Notes under the pieces: generated by a model
What the model saw: the letters and a program-made list of their open reading frames with translations, nothing else
Told to the model about the DNA's origin: nothing
Databases searched by the model: none
From: Sphingobacteriales bacterium
GTDB lineage: Bacteria; Bacteroidota; Bacteroidia; Chitinophagales; Chitinophagaceae
Direction: 5' to 3'
NCBI GenBank assembly: GCA_027484425.1
Contig: JAIXSZ010000014.1
Span: 1 to 64,000, forward strand
Length of the DNA stretch: 64,000 nt
Made by a program: the position numbers and the translations under genes
In this document: piece by piece, positions 41,951-51,042 of the stretch
How positions within the stretch are numbered: the first letter of the stretch is position 1
Layout of the letters: the number at the start of each line of letters is the position of its first letter

Positions 41951-43050
41951 TGGGAACTAAGATAAATCCGTTGATAACTAAACCAATTGTTACATATCAG
42001 TATAACGCGAATAAAACCCCTAAATATGAACAAATACTGATACTTCAAGAAAACAATCAGGTTGAAGTAAACATTACTGAAGCCGACCAACAATTCATTG
42101 AGGAAATAAAAAATGACATCAAAGCTGAGTTAGAAAATAAGATAGCTGCATTTGTCCAAGGTAAAGTCGAAGACAAAAATAGATACGGACAAAATGCAAG
42201 TTGGGTGCAGTTTGTTCTGCCAGAAGGAGAATACAGTGAAATTGAAAAAGGTTATTGGAAAAGCTTACCAGATATCGCAGAAACAATCCTCAAAGATTCT
42301 ACTTTATCGAGCAATACAGATTTAGCTGGTGATGGCTTTTTTATTTCAGAAAATAACGAGTGGCAAATCAATGACAGATTTATTTTCAATATTATTAGCC
42401 GCCTTGGACGCAACAAATCTAAAATACTCCGTGCTTTACGAATGTTTATTTTTCATGAAGCGATTCACCTACCTCAGGGTTTAACAAACTATACGGCACT
42501 TAATATTGGAAGATTTCCAAGAGTGTTAGAAGAGGCAGATTATATAGCGGACGTTTGGGCCATGATACATGAGTACAGCTATTCAAAGATGCATCATAAT
42601 CAGGAAACAAAAAGCGAAAAAGAGTTCTTTAAAGAGATGATTTCAGTTGCTTCAAATACTATGTGGGCTTTCGATGACTTAGATCCTAACAATGATGAAA
42701 TGCAAATCAGAAGAGTAAACCGTTATTTAATATGGTACTGGAATTATTTACAAATAGAAGATAGAAGTACGGTGAACTTACAAAGTATAGTCTCTATTTT
42801 AGCTAATAAACCTTTGTTAGAGCTTCGTGGATTAGATATACGAGCGCAGGCCCAACGAACAATTTACCGACTTACAGGTTTTAAAGTCGAGGAACTTGAA
42901 ATAGGTTATTTGGAGATTTCCGGTCGCATCAAAAGAGCATCGAACGCAGGAGGCCTTCAGTTGAATGAAGTGATAAAAGGCTTTAGAGAAAGAAATGGCG
43001 AAAGGATATTGTCACAATTAAAAAGTTGGCATCATCAAATTCGAAGCTAA
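41890..43050 (+). CDS. SAVED effector, downstream part: end of SAVED plus HExxH metallopeptidase-like domain
   Basis: The frame is open from about 41872; the nominal TTG start at 41890 is probably not a real start. It opens with the SAVED end (IHLFPTVPVGLAFLMG) and continues for about 350 residues. A zinc metallopeptidase motif lies at 42454-42468 (MFIFHEAIHLPQ), followed about 25 residues later by LEEADYIADVWAM, giving a plausible third ligand Glu and Asp. The domain would be the killing module switched on by SAVED. The C-terminus is helical. I know SAVED fused to nucleases and to a Lon-type protease; I do not know this fusion. Confidence 0.7.
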   Translation: MPRTEKIHLFPTVPVGLAFLMGTKINPLITKPIVTYQYNANKTPKYEQILILQENNQVEVNITEADQQFIEEIKNDIKAELENKIAAFVQGKVEDKNRYGQNASWVQFVLPEGEYSEIEKGYWKSLPDIAETILKDSTLSSNTDLAGDGFFISENNEWQINDRFIFNIISRLGRNKSKILRALRMFIFHEAIHLPQGLTNYTALNIGRFPRVLEEADYIADVWAMIHEYSYSKMHHNQETKSEKEFFKEMISVASNTMWAFDDLDPNNDEMQIRRVNRYLIWYWNYLQIEDRSTVNLQSIVSILANKPLLELRGLDIRAQAQRTIYRLTGFKVEELEIGYLEISGRIKRASNAGGLQLNEVIKGFRERNGERILSQLKSWHHQIRS

Positions 43051-43144
43051 TATGGAACTGGAAATGAGCTAAAAAATTCATATACGGTAACCATTAGTGC
43101 TGCAAATAGGCTCTACTTTTTTACAAAATCTATCGCTAATACGT

Positions 43145-43274
43145 CTATTCAAGGCGGGTCACCTTTTTCAGGGACCCGCCTGCAATCAGAGCAACAAAGC
43201 CGACTTTATTCGATGAAACTCATTAAATAAAAACATTATTTGGTTCGAAGTTTTGTCTGTTAGGTGCACAAAAA
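43145..43274 (+). repeat. Att-like repeat, copy 1
   Basis: About 130 bases matching copy 2 at 43815-43943: CAATCAGAG, a GACTT(T/C)ATTCGA stretch, then GGTTCGAAGTTTTGTCTGTT and AGGTGCACAAAAA. The end resembles the 3' end of tRNA-Leu (GTCTGGGGCACCA). Confidence 0.7.
43153..43180 (+). other. GC-rich hairpin inside repeat copy 1
   Basis: GGCGGGTC (43153-43160) pairs perfectly with GACCCGCC (43173-43180). Copy 2 of the repeat keeps a decayed version (GGCGAGTC ... GCCCCACC). It may end the CBASS transcript or be part of the repeat's own structure. Confidence 0.55.
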
Positions 43275-43278
43275 TGAG

Positions 43279-43313
43279 AGCGGAGAAACAGAGCGGAGAG
43301 CGGTTTCTCCGCT
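43279..43313. terminator. Hairpin between CBASS operon and the leftward DUF3592-like gene
   Basis: AGCGGAGAAAC (43279-43289) pairs perfectly with GTTTCTCCGCT (43303-43313), followed by TTTGC. Suits termination of both neighbours. Confidence 0.75.
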
Positions 43314-43340
43314 TTTGCTTTAAGTCTATTTTCTGATGTC

Positions 43341-43757
43341 TCAAATCAAACAGTAAGCAATCACTACAATTAGTATGGAGAGGACTGTTATAGCTGTCAA
43401 TGGGAATAGGTACTTTTCACTTACTCTGTCATCAATAAAATTCTCTGGATTTTCTGGGTCGTATCTAATTCCGATTTGCTTTCCAATACTGTTTTTCCCA
43501 AAAATATTGGTGTCTGTATTGATGAAGTTCTTTGGTTTACCTGTTATCTCAATGCCATTGGTTGTCAAGAACCTGACTATTATGTGATAGGTACTAGGTC
43601 CACTTTTTGTCCGAATGTGTTCAATGATTGTGCCCATTGTCAGGATTCCATTTTTTACCATTTTTCTCGCAAAGAGAACATTCCGAACCAATTTGACAAC
43701 AATTAAGACAAACGGTCCTATTCCGATTACAAAAGCGAAAAGTAACTCCCATTTCAT
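43341..43757 (-). CDS. DUF3592-like membrane protein
   Basis: 138 residues: N-terminal membrane helix (LLFAFVIGIGPFVLIVVKLV), a small beta domain with ILTMGTIIEHIRTKSG and IGKQIGIRYDPENPENFIDD, and a C-terminal helix (LFPLTAITVLSILIVVIAYC). The GxRYDPxNP pattern is typical of DUF3592. Function unknown. It lies alone and in opposite orientation between repeat copies 1 and 2, as a cassette would. Confidence 0.7.
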   Translation of the reverse strand: MKWELLFAFVIGIGPFVLIVVKLVRNVLFARKMVKNGILTMGTIIEHIRTKSGPSTYHIIVRFLTTNGIEITGKPKNFINTDTNIFGKNSIGKQIGIRYDPENPENFIDDRVSEKYLFPLTAITVLSILIVVIAYCLI

Positions 43758-43814
43758 AATTTATTGAAAGTACAAAATATTATTTCCCACATTAAAGAAG
43801 TCGATAAAATTCCG

Positions 43815-43943
43815 TCTCTGGCGAGTCTTCTCCTTCAGGGCCCCACCGTCAATCAGAGTACAAATGCTGACTTCATTCGACGCAACTCATAAAACAAATT
43901 CATTATCTGGTTCGAAGTTTTGTCTGTTAGGGGCACAAAAGGG
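43815..43943 (+). repeat. Att-like repeat, copy 2
   Basis: About 130 bases: TTCAGGGCCCC, CAATCAGAG, GCTGACTTCATTCGACG, then GGTTCGAAGTTTTGTCTGTT and AGGGGCACAAAAG. Nearest of the three copies to the tRNA-Leu 3' end. A short hairpin follows (GGGCGAG ... CTCCC). Confidence 0.7.
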
Positions 43944-43981
43944 CGAGTAATCGAACCGATTTTCTCCCTTCTTGGATAGAA

Positions 43982-44365
43982 ATGTTTAATTTTCCTTTCT
44001 TATCTGCTATATCAGGGCTTTTCGCAATTAGAATGTCTAAACAGAGGAATTTCAAAATAAAAGAAATTAAACCGGTAATTGAGCCGATGGGTAGCTGTGT
44101 TGCGACCGATAAAATAACCGTGGACGGATTGCCGATACAATACATGTATCGTGAGGAACCAATTAATGATTTCGATAGTGGTTGGCGATTTTTTTCAGGA
44201 ACCGAAACACAAGAGTACGTTGATGATGCTGACAATTCATGTTTCTATAACGTAAATACAATAGCGAACTATGACGAAAGCATAATTCCATACCTTCAAT
44301 TGCCGATAGGTGTCGAACTTGAAAAGAACCACAAAACAGGGCATTTTGACTTAATTCCTCAGTAG
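43982..44365 (+). CDS. DUF2185 (Imm33-like) protein
   Basis: 127 residues: an N-terminal basic stretch, then the DUF2185 pattern: GSCVATDKITVDGLPIQYMY, REEPINDFDSGWRFFSG, NTIANYDESIIPYLQLPIG. DUF2185 (Imm33) is associated with polymorphic-toxin immunity in other genomes; no toxin gene is adjacent, so it may be an orphan immunity gene. The first ATG has little RBS support, and a start at a later ATG (44034, MSKQRNF) is possible. Confidence 0.7.
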   Translation: MFNFPFLSAISGLFAIRMSKQRNFKIKEIKPVIEPMGSCVATDKITVDGLPIQYMYREEPINDFDSGWRFFSGTETQEYVDDADNSCFYNVNTIANYDESIIPYLQLPIGVELEKNHKTGHFDLIPQ

Positions 44366-44756
44366 GTCATTTTCACGTATAACGGCTGCGATCCATTTCA
44401 AAATCTTGATCAGCAGTTCTATTCCACCACCATCTCGGGCGCACTACTCTATTTTACTCAATCTTTCAATTTAATCGATTGGGACAAAAACGTTTCTACA
44501 TCCACTCTTTATAAGGTAGATTATTTTCGATACATGTACTGGCAATTAAAATAACATCTGATGAGAACTGTGGTACATCAAACTTGATTTTAGTTTGAAT
44601 ATCTTGCAAATTAAATCCCTTAATTGGAAATTCTGTATATTTAAACAAGCCCCAAAAGGTACTTCAAGGCTTTTGTGGGCTATTTTATTGCTTTTAAAGT
44701 ACTACCATTCTTCAACGTACTGGAAATGTTGTATACATTGCATAAAACATGCGTGA
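44366..44756. other. Intergenic region with terminator-like hairpin
   Basis: 391 bases, no gene. AGCCCCAAAAG (from 44648) pairs with CTTTTGTGGGCT (to about 44691) and is followed by ATTTTATT; likely terminator of a rightward transcript. Confidence 0.55.
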
Positions 44757-45998
44757 GTGAAAAGAGCTTTTATCGTTTTGTATATTTTAACCAACTTCTT
44801 TGCTGTGACTAGGGCTCAGTTAGCCGATAGTACAATAGAGAAATTGATGACCAAAAGGGTGATTTCCTGTGCCGATATATACTACAACGTCCTCACGTTA
44901 GTTCCTGAACTTTACAATGAAGGAAAGACAGATACTCTGAACGCTATTTTAGACTACACGCATCGCAATTGTGATATATACACTGCTACTGTTGCGTATC
45001 TCTTGCTATACTCTATCGAAACACATACGTTTAGCGAGTCTATAACAAACAATTGTAAATACTATTATCCTGGTTCAAATTTAGATAGCCAAGCTGGCAA
45101 AGCCTATTACGAAAAGAATATTATTGGTTTTCTGAACGCGTATATTATAGGTGCAGAAAAAAGCAGAAATGGCACTCAATATCAAGGCGATAATTTTCAA
45201 TATCCCGTAATAAGTAAAGACTATATCAACTTTATAGAGAAAATGGCATTATCTCTTTCGAAAAGAAACGATCTTGGCCCTGTTGAACGTTTCATTGTAG
45301 AACTATACGCTCACCCCGATTTCAGCAAGTTTGCAGATCTGAAAACCAGACAATACAACGGTACACTACTTCAAAAAGCATACAAAGTTAACGCAGGTGA
45401 TGGTGGTGTAGAATATACAGTCTTTGCAGGACGGTGGCAACCATTTGGTAAACTGTCTATACTTGGCAACCATCCAGTGGTAGGTGGTTTCATTGGGAGC
45501 CGTGAAAACAAAACTGCTCTTGGAATTACCTTTAGTGCTTCGTTCAACAAATCTCCGGTGATGTATGACGTAAAAAAGAACGGTAGTGTTTTCGCAACTG
45601 ACCGGTTTGTACAATATTATATTGGATATGACTTCTCACAAGCCCTTTATTCATTGAAAAAAACAGAGTTTACGGTTAATACAGGTATAGGCTATGATGG
45701 TATCAATGCACTAACAAAAAATGACAAACATGGATCAAGGACAATTGGTTCTTTTAATTGGAATTTAGGTGTTGGGCTGAAAGTGTTTCTCAAACATCGG
45801 GAGAAGGATGAAGGCGCCCATCATTCCTATATTGGTCTACAAGCTAAATATAACTTGGTAAACTACAGCAACTCTGGCGGAACTGACCTTACTGGTCAAT
45901 CGGCATGTTTGGTATTAACATTTGGCGGTTTTCAGGTAAATCGTGCTATTCACTATGAAACATTAAGGCAGGCAGTTCGCTTCAGATGTTGGGGATAA
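44757..45998 (+). CDS. Secreted or outer-membrane protein of unknown function
   Basis: 413 residues from a GTG start with a signal peptide (AFIVLYILTNFFAVTRAQ, cleavage after Ala-Gln likely). The first half is helical (about 20-190); the second has alternating strands with aromatic ends (YTVFAGRWQPFG, YIGYDFSQALYSLKK, FNWNLGVGLKVFLKH, YIGLQAKYNLVNYS), suggesting a beta barrel. No family recognised. It lies alone between repeat copies 2 and 3. Confidence 0.65.
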   Translation: MKRAFIVLYILTNFFAVTRAQLADSTIEKLMTKRVISCADIYYNVLTLVPELYNEGKTDTLNAILDYTHRNCDIYTATVAYLLLYSIETHTFSESITNNCKYYYPGSNLDSQAGKAYYEKNIIGFLNAYIIGAEKSRNGTQYQGDNFQYPVISKDYINFIEKMALSLSKRNDLGPVERFIVELYAHPDFSKFADLKTRQYNGTLLQKAYKVNAGDGGVEYTVFAGRWQPFGKLSILGNHPVVGGFIGSRENKTALGITFSASFNKSPVMYDVKKNGSVFATDRFVQYYIGYDFSQALYSLKKTEFTVNTGIGYDGINALTKNDKHGSRTIGSFNWNLGVGLKVFLKHREKDEGAHHSYIGLQAKYNLVNYSNSGGTDLTGQSACLVLTFGGFQVNRAIHYETLRQAVRFRCWG

Positions 45999-46029
45999 AA
46001 TAATTACATTCTGCTATATTCAACTCTAG

Positions 46030-46148
46030 ATGGTCTGTTCTTCAGAAAAGATGTAAGCATTCAGCATAATAACGCTGACTATATTAGCTGTAAGTCCTAT
46101 AACAAATCTCTTTCTTGTTGGGAAGTTTTGTCTGTTTGGCGGCACAGA
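46030..46148 (+). repeat. Att-like repeat, copy 3 (diverged)
   Basis: ATTCAGCATAATAACGCTGAC, then TATAACAAAT and GGGAAGTTTTGTCTGTT followed by TGGCGGCACAGA. About 110 bases alignable to copy 2 with more changes. It is the last accessory feature before the sdh genes and may mark the right end of the island. Confidence 0.55.
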
Positions 46149-46259
46149 TTATGGCCGTGTCGAAAGAAACCGCTTCTTTATATGGCTTATAAGGTATTAA
46201 AACTACTATGCTTTCAACATGCTTTCAATTAGCAGCCATGAACTGAATGCAAAGCAAAA

Positions 46260-46282
46260 GGGCTAGCTATAGAAGCCAGCCC
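46260..46282 (-). terminator. Terminator hairpin after sdhB
   Basis: GGGCTAGCT and AGCCAGCCC (46260-46282) pair with one mismatch, 26 bases past the stop of the leftward sdhB gene. Confidence 0.6.
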
Positions 46283-46308
46283 TCACAAATTACATAATTC
46301 TATAAAAA

Positions 46309-47079
46309 TTAACCATTATTGCTACCAGAGAAAATAGCACCTACATACTCACGATTGAGGCGAGCTATATTCTCGAGAGAAATACCCTTAGGACATTCTG
46401 CTTCGCAGGCACCAATATTTGTGCAGCTACCAAATCCTTCGGTATCCATTTGCTGTATCATATTTACAGCTCGGTTTTTGCGTTCTGGCTCGCCCTGTGG
46501 CAACAATGCCAAGTGAGCTATTTTAGCAGAAACAAACAGCATTGCAGACGCATTGGGACATGCTGCAACGCACGCACCACAACCTATACAAGATGCAGCA
46601 GCGAATGCTTCATCAGCTTTTTGTTTTTCAATGGGCAGTGAGTTAGCATCCACAGCATTACCTGTGTTTACTGATACATAACCACCTGCGCCTATAATTC
46701 TATCGAATGCACTACGGTCAACTACTAGATCTCTGATAACAGGGAAAGATTCAGCACGCCATGGCTCAACCACTATAGTATCGCCATCTTTGTATTCGCG
46801 CATGTGTAGTTGACAAGTTGTGTTTTGTGTCCATGGTCCGTGAGCACGGCCATTGATATACATGCTACACATACCACAAATACCCTCCCTACAGTCGTGG
46901 TCGAACGCTATAGGATCCTTCCCCTCAGCCACCAGCTGTTCATTCAGTACATCAAACATTTCCAAAAAAGACATTTCAGACGAAATGTTTTTTACCTGAA
47001 AAGATTCGAAATGACCTTTCACCTTGTTGCTCCTCTGCCGCCACACCTTCAGTGTGAGATTCATGTTATAATGTTGCAT
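46309..47079 (-). CDS. sdhB: Succinate dehydrogenase/fumarate reductase iron-sulfur subunit
   Basis: 256 residues. Carries electrons between the FAD of SdhA and the quinone site at SdhC. All cluster ligands are visible: the 2Fe-2S set in [16 protein letters not shown], the 4Fe-4S set in [15 protein letters not shown], and the 3Fe-4S/4Fe-4S set in [15 protein letters not shown]. Last gene of sdhC-sdhA-sdhB. Confidence 0.95.
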   Translation of the reverse strand: MQHYNMNLTLKVWRQRSNKVKGHFESFQVKNISSEMSFLEMFDVLNEQLVAEGKDPIAFDHDCREGICGMCSMYINGRAHGPWTQNTTCQLHMREYKDGDTIVVEPWRAESFPVIRDLVVDRSAFDRIIGAGGYVSVNTGNAVDANSLPIEKQKADEAFAAASCIGCGACVAACPNASAMLFVSAKIAHLALLPQGEPERKNRAVNMIQQMDTEGFGSCTNIGACEAECPKGISLENIARLNREYVGAIFSGSNNG

Positions 47080-47179
47080 AACGTAAACTTTAAAACTTTG
47101 TCGTCTAAATTAACCAGTTACCAAATCAATAAACTTTAAAAACACCTACATCTCTGCCCTACCCCTCCGAAACCAGCGT

Positions 47180-49156
47180 CTATTTATAGCTCCTCGCGCT
47201 TGGGTGAACTATTTCATACTTCAACTCTTCTTTATGTAGTTCGTACTGACTATCTCCTTTGAATTCCCAAGCAGAAACATACATGAATTTCTCATCATCG
47301 CGTAGTGCTTCTCCCTCTTCTGTCTGAAACTCTTCGCGGAAGTGACCACCACAGCTTTCTTCGCGATCCAAAGCATCTATACACATCAACTCTCCTAACT
47401 CGAGGAAGTCTGCTACCCTACCCGCTTTGTCTAGCTCAGGATTGAACTCGTTTACCTCACCGGGTATACGAACATTGCTCCAGAAATCTTTACGTAACTG
47501 CTGAATCTCTTTTATAGCATGTTTCAAACCTTCAGCATTACGTCCCATTCCACATTTATCCCACATTATCTTACCCAAACGTTTGTGGAAGCTTTCTACA
47601 CTTTCTTTGCCTTTAATGCTCATCAACTTGTTAATGCGGTCACTAACTTCTTTTTCAGCAGCAATAAAGGCAGGATGATCTGTAGGAATTGATTTTGTTC
47701 TGATATCATCAGCAAGGTTATTACCTAGTGTGTATGGTATTACGAAATAACCATCAGCCAAACCCTGCATCAATGCTGAAGCACCCAAGCGGTTAGCTCC
47801 ATGATCACTGAAGTTAGCTTCACCAAGGGCATAAAGGTTAGGAACAGTGGTCATCAATTCATAATCTACCCATAAACCTCCCATCGTATAGTGTACTGCG
47901 GGATAGATACGCATTGGGACTTCGTAAGGATTTTCGCCAGTAATCTTGGCGTACATATCAAAAAGATTACCATACTTTTCCTTAACTACATCTTTACCAA
48001 GAGCAATAACTGCATCTTTGTCAAGGTTTGATTTTCCTTGTTTGTTAGCTTCTATTTTACCGTAACGCTCTATTGCGGCGGCGAAATCGAGATAAACAGC
48101 CATCTTAGACGAGCCTACTCCATAACCAGCATCGCAGCGTTCTTTTGCAGCGCGACTCGCTACGTCTCTTGGCACCAAGTTACCGAATGCTGGGTATCTA
48201 CGCTCCAAATAATAGTCTCTTTCCTCTTCTGGTATATCACCAGGTTTGCGGTTGTCACCTTGTTTTTTGGGCACCCATATTCTACCATCATTACGTAGCG
48301 ACTCTGACATTAAAGTCAATTTAGACTGATGATCGCCGCTTACAGGGATACAGGTTGGGTGAATCTGTGTAAAGCAAGGATTTCCAAAAAATGCACCTTT
48401 TCTATGAGCTTTCCATGCAGCGGTAACGTTGCTGCCCATTGCATTGGTAGACAAATAGAAAACATTACCATAACCACCTGTACACAATAGTACGGCGTGA
48501 CCAAAATGACGTTCTAACTCACCATTTACCAGATTACGAGCGATTATACCACGAGCTTTACCATCAATTTTTACCACATCCAGCATTTCGTGACGAGCAT
48601 ACATTGTAACATTACCTAGTGCCACCTGACGCTCTAAAGCTTGATAGGCACCAATAAGTAATTGTTGTCCGGTTTGACCAGCAGCATAGAATGTACGCTG
48701 AACCTGAGTACCACCAAAAGACCTATTGCTCAACAACCCACCATACTCACGTGCAAAAGGAACACCTTGCGCAACACACTGGTCAATAATATTTGTACTT
48801 ACTTCTGCCAAACGATGCACATTCCCTTCGCGAGCTCTATAGTCACCACCTTTAATAGTGTCATAAAACAAACGATAAGTACTATCTCCATCGTTTTGAT
48901 AATTTTTTGCAGCATTTATACCACCCTGAGCGGCAATAGAGTGCGCTCTACGTGGGCTATCTTGAAAGCAAAAGGCTTTCACTTTATAGCCCATTTCTCC
49001 CAGAGATGCCGCTGCTGATGCTCCTGCAAGTCCCGTACCCACCACAATGATTTCCAATTGACGTTTGTTAGCCGGATTAACCAACTTACAAGTCGACTTG
49101 TATTTTCCCCACTTTTCATCCATCTTACCTGCGGGAATCTTAGAATCTAAAGCCAT
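47180..49156 (-). CDS. sdhA: Succinate dehydrogenase/fumarate reductase flavoprotein subunit
   Basis: 658 residues, the usual Bacteroidota length. FAD motif [19 protein letters not shown], flavinylation histidine in [16 protein letters not shown], substrate region with [19 protein letters not shown], and [20 protein letters not shown] at the end. Oxidises succinate in the TCA cycle or reduces fumarate. Middle gene of the operon, with a 100-base gap to sdhB. Confidence 0.95.
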   Translation of the reverse strand: MALDSKIPAGKMDEKWGKYKSTCKLVNPANKRQLEIIVVGTGLAGASAAASLGEMGYKVKAFCFQDSPRRAHSIAAQGGINAAKNYQNDGDSTYRLFYDTIKGGDYRAREGNVHRLAEVSTNIIDQCVAQGVPFAREYGGLLSNRSFGGTQVQRTFYAAGQTGQQLLIGAYQALERQVALGNVTMYARHEMLDVVKIDGKARGIIARNLVNGELERHFGHAVLLCTGGYGNVFYLSTNAMGSNVTAAWKAHRKGAFFGNPCFTQIHPTCIPVSGDHQSKLTLMSESLRNDGRIWVPKKQGDNRKPGDIPEEERDYYLERRYPAFGNLVPRDVASRAAKERCDAGYGVGSSKMAVYLDFAAAIERYGKIEANKQGKSNLDKDAVIALGKDVVKEKYGNLFDMYAKITGENPYEVPMRIYPAVHYTMGGLWVDYELMTTVPNLYALGEANFSDHGANRLGASALMQGLADGYFVIPYTLGNNLADDIRTKSIPTDHPAFIAAEKEVSDRINKLMSIKGKESVESFHKRLGKIMWDKCGMGRNAEGLKHAIKEIQQLRKDFWSNVRIPGEVNEFNPELDKAGRVADFLELGELMCIDALDREESCGGHFREEFQTEEGEALRDDEKFMYVSAWEFKGDSQYELHKEELKYEIVHPSARSYK

Positions 49157-49220
49157 ATCAAAAAATTAAATAAAATATCAAAAAGAGAAAATTAAATAGA
49201 ATAAAAAATCACGAACAGAA

Positions 49221-49913
49221 CTAGTGACCAGAACTACCAATAAAATGTAGATATACTGGCATAGCAGCAAAAATCAATGGGATAAGAATTGAGAATGCTA
49301 CTCCTACTGACTTAATAGTGGCTTTGTATCTGTGAGTTGTAAGACCAAAAGTTTGGAAAGCACTGAAAAAACCGTGCATTAAGTGCCACGCAAGAGATAC
49401 ACAACCCAAAACATAAACTACAACAACCCACATTTGACTGAAGACCTTAACCATTTTCTCGTACAAATCTTCTTCTCTCCAAGCTGCATCAAAAGCCTGA
49501 CCATAACGGTTAGGCGCCCAAAAGTGATACAAATGCAATATAAGGAACAACAAAATAAGTGTACCCAATAAACCCATTGACCTGCTGTACCAACGGCTAG
49601 TATTGTTGCCTGCAGACACCTCATATCTAACTGGACGACGCTTAGAATTTTGACTCCAAAGCAACAAACCTTGTACGATATGAATGATAAGACCAGCAAA
49701 CAACCCTATTTCCATTATGCGAATAGCAACGTTGCCACCCATAAATGCGGCAGCTTCAGTAAAATGTTTACCTGTCTCGCCCGGCTCGTCTGGCCAAAAA
49801 ATCATAGCGTTTACATAACAGTGAACAACTAGAAATAAGATCAGAAACAACCCTGTACCACCTACTAAAATCTTTTTACCAATCGACGTGCTGAAAGCAT
49901 TTTTCCAGTTCAT
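49221..49913 (-). CDS. sdhC: Succinate dehydrogenase cytochrome b subunit
   Basis: 230 residues with five membrane helices (KILVGGTGLFLILFLVVHCY; ILLFLILHLYHFWAPNRY; LAWHLMHGFFSAFQTFGL and others), the type B diheme anchor in which one protein replaces SdhC and SdhD. Heme-ligand histidines are in VVHCY, LILHLYHF and LAWHLMHG. First gene of the operon with a promoter match just upstream. Confidence 0.92.
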   Translation of the reverse strand: MNWKNAFSTSIGKKILVGGTGLFLILFLVVHCYVNAMIFWPDEPGETGKHFTEAAAFMGGNVAIRIMEIGLFAGLIIHIVQGLLLWSQNSKRRPVRYEVSAGNNTSRWYSRSMGLLGTLILLFLILHLYHFWAPNRYGQAFDAAWREEDLYEKMVKVFSQMWVVVVYVLGCVSLAWHLMHGFFSAFQTFGLTTHRYKATIKSVGVAFSILIPLIFAAMPVYLHFIGSSGH

Positions 49914-49958
49914 ATTTTTCTGCTTAATTTTTTAGTTTAAATTAACCGATGTATACTA

Positions 49959-49966
49959 CAAAGATA
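49959..49966 (-). promoter_or_regulatory. Promoter -7 element of the sdhCAB operon
   Basis: TATCTTTG on the minus strand, exact match to TAnnTTTG, 46 bases before the sdhC start, with TTG about 20 bases further upstream. Confidence 0.6.
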
Positions 49967-50161
49967 ATACGGTATTCAATAAAAGCCAATAAAAACCATA
50001 GATAAGCATATAATTACTTAAAGGTCAAACTTTAAGCAAGTGCAGTAACAATATGAACACTGCATTTTAAAATTCCACCAAGATTTGCATAAACATTTTT
50101 GCTTCGGTACCACATGATTTCAACATCAATTACTACTTTAGCCATTCAAAACTAAATTAGT

Positions 50162-50908
50162 ATGAAATTGCTTGATAACAAAGTAGCACTTATAACTGGT
50201 GCAAGCAGAGGCATAGGTGAGGCTATTGCAATAAGATTTGCAGAACAGGGTGCTAACATTGCATTTACTTATCTCTCGTCCACGGAAAAAGCAACTGCAT
50301 TAGAAAATAGACTTTCTGAAATGGGAGTTAAAGCAAAAGGATATAAAAGTGATGCTGGTGACTACAAGGCTGCTGAGCAACTTGCCGCTGATGTAATAAA
50401 AGAATTCGGCACTATTGATATTTGTGTAAACAATGCTGGAATTAGCCGTGACAATTTACTACTGAGGCTCACCCCTGAACAATGGGACGAAGTGATGCAA
50501 GCAAATCTGAAAAGTGTTTATAACCTAACTCGTCAGGTAATAAAACCAATGATGAAAAGCCGGGCAGGCAGTATCATCAACCTGAGCTCGATAGTGGGGG
50601 TTAAAGGCAATGGTGGACAAAGCGCCTACTCTGCAAGCAAAGCTGGGATAATTGGATTTACTAAAAGTATAGCACAAGAGATAGGCAGCCGTAATATTCG
50701 TTGTAACGTGATAGCTCCTGGATTTGTAGAAACAGATATGACCCATTATCTGAAAGATGGTGGGGCAGAAAAATGGTTTGAAAAAATACCATTGGGACGT
50801 TTTGGTAAACCTGAAGAAATTGCTGATACCGCTTTGTTTTTGGCGTGTGACATGAGTAAATATGTTACGGGACAGGTCATAAGCGTGTGTGGTGGCATGA
50901 GTATGTAG
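50162..50908 (+). CDS. fabG: 3-oxoacyl-[acyl-carrier-protein] reductase
   Basis: 248 residues, classical short-chain dehydrogenase: TGASRGIGEAIA (NADPH loop), VNNAGIS, catalytic Ser in NLSSIVGVKGNGGQ and Tyr/Lys in AYSASKAG. Sequence and length fit FabG, which reduces beta-ketoacyl-ACP in fatty acid elongation. Divergent from sdhC, with no partner gene of fatty acid synthesis beside it, so a related reductase cannot be excluded. Confidence 0.88.
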   Translation: MKLLDNKVALITGASRGIGEAIAIRFAEQGANIAFTYLSSTEKATALENRLSEMGVKAKGYKSDAGDYKAAEQLAADVIKEFGTIDICVNNAGISRDNLLLRLTPEQWDEVMQANLKSVYNLTRQVIKPMMKSRAGSIINLSSIVGVKGNGGQSAYSASKAGIIGFTKSIAQEIGSRNIRCNVIAPGFVETDMTHYLKDGGAEKWFEKIPLGRFGKPEEIADTALFLACDMSKYVTGQVISVCGGMSM

Positions 50909-51042
50909 CACCTACATGATAAATTATCAATAATCGACTCCTATGTTTTCAAAAAGAAAAAGAAAATATTCGGGTCGATTTTTTTGCACCACAACCATTA
51001 CAATTTCATTTTTTGTATTATTAACCAATACAGTTTACAAAT

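Noticed and set aside
41890-43050. Independent gene starting at TTG 41890
   Set aside because: The start would lie inside the conserved SAVED ending, which belongs with the domain in the upstream frame.
43145-46148. Integron attC sites
   Set aside because: GTTAGGT in copy 1 fits the GTTRRRY core, but copy 2 and copy 3 do not, no RYYYAAC partner is at the other end, the repeats are not clearly palindromic, and no integron tyrosine recombinase is in the window.
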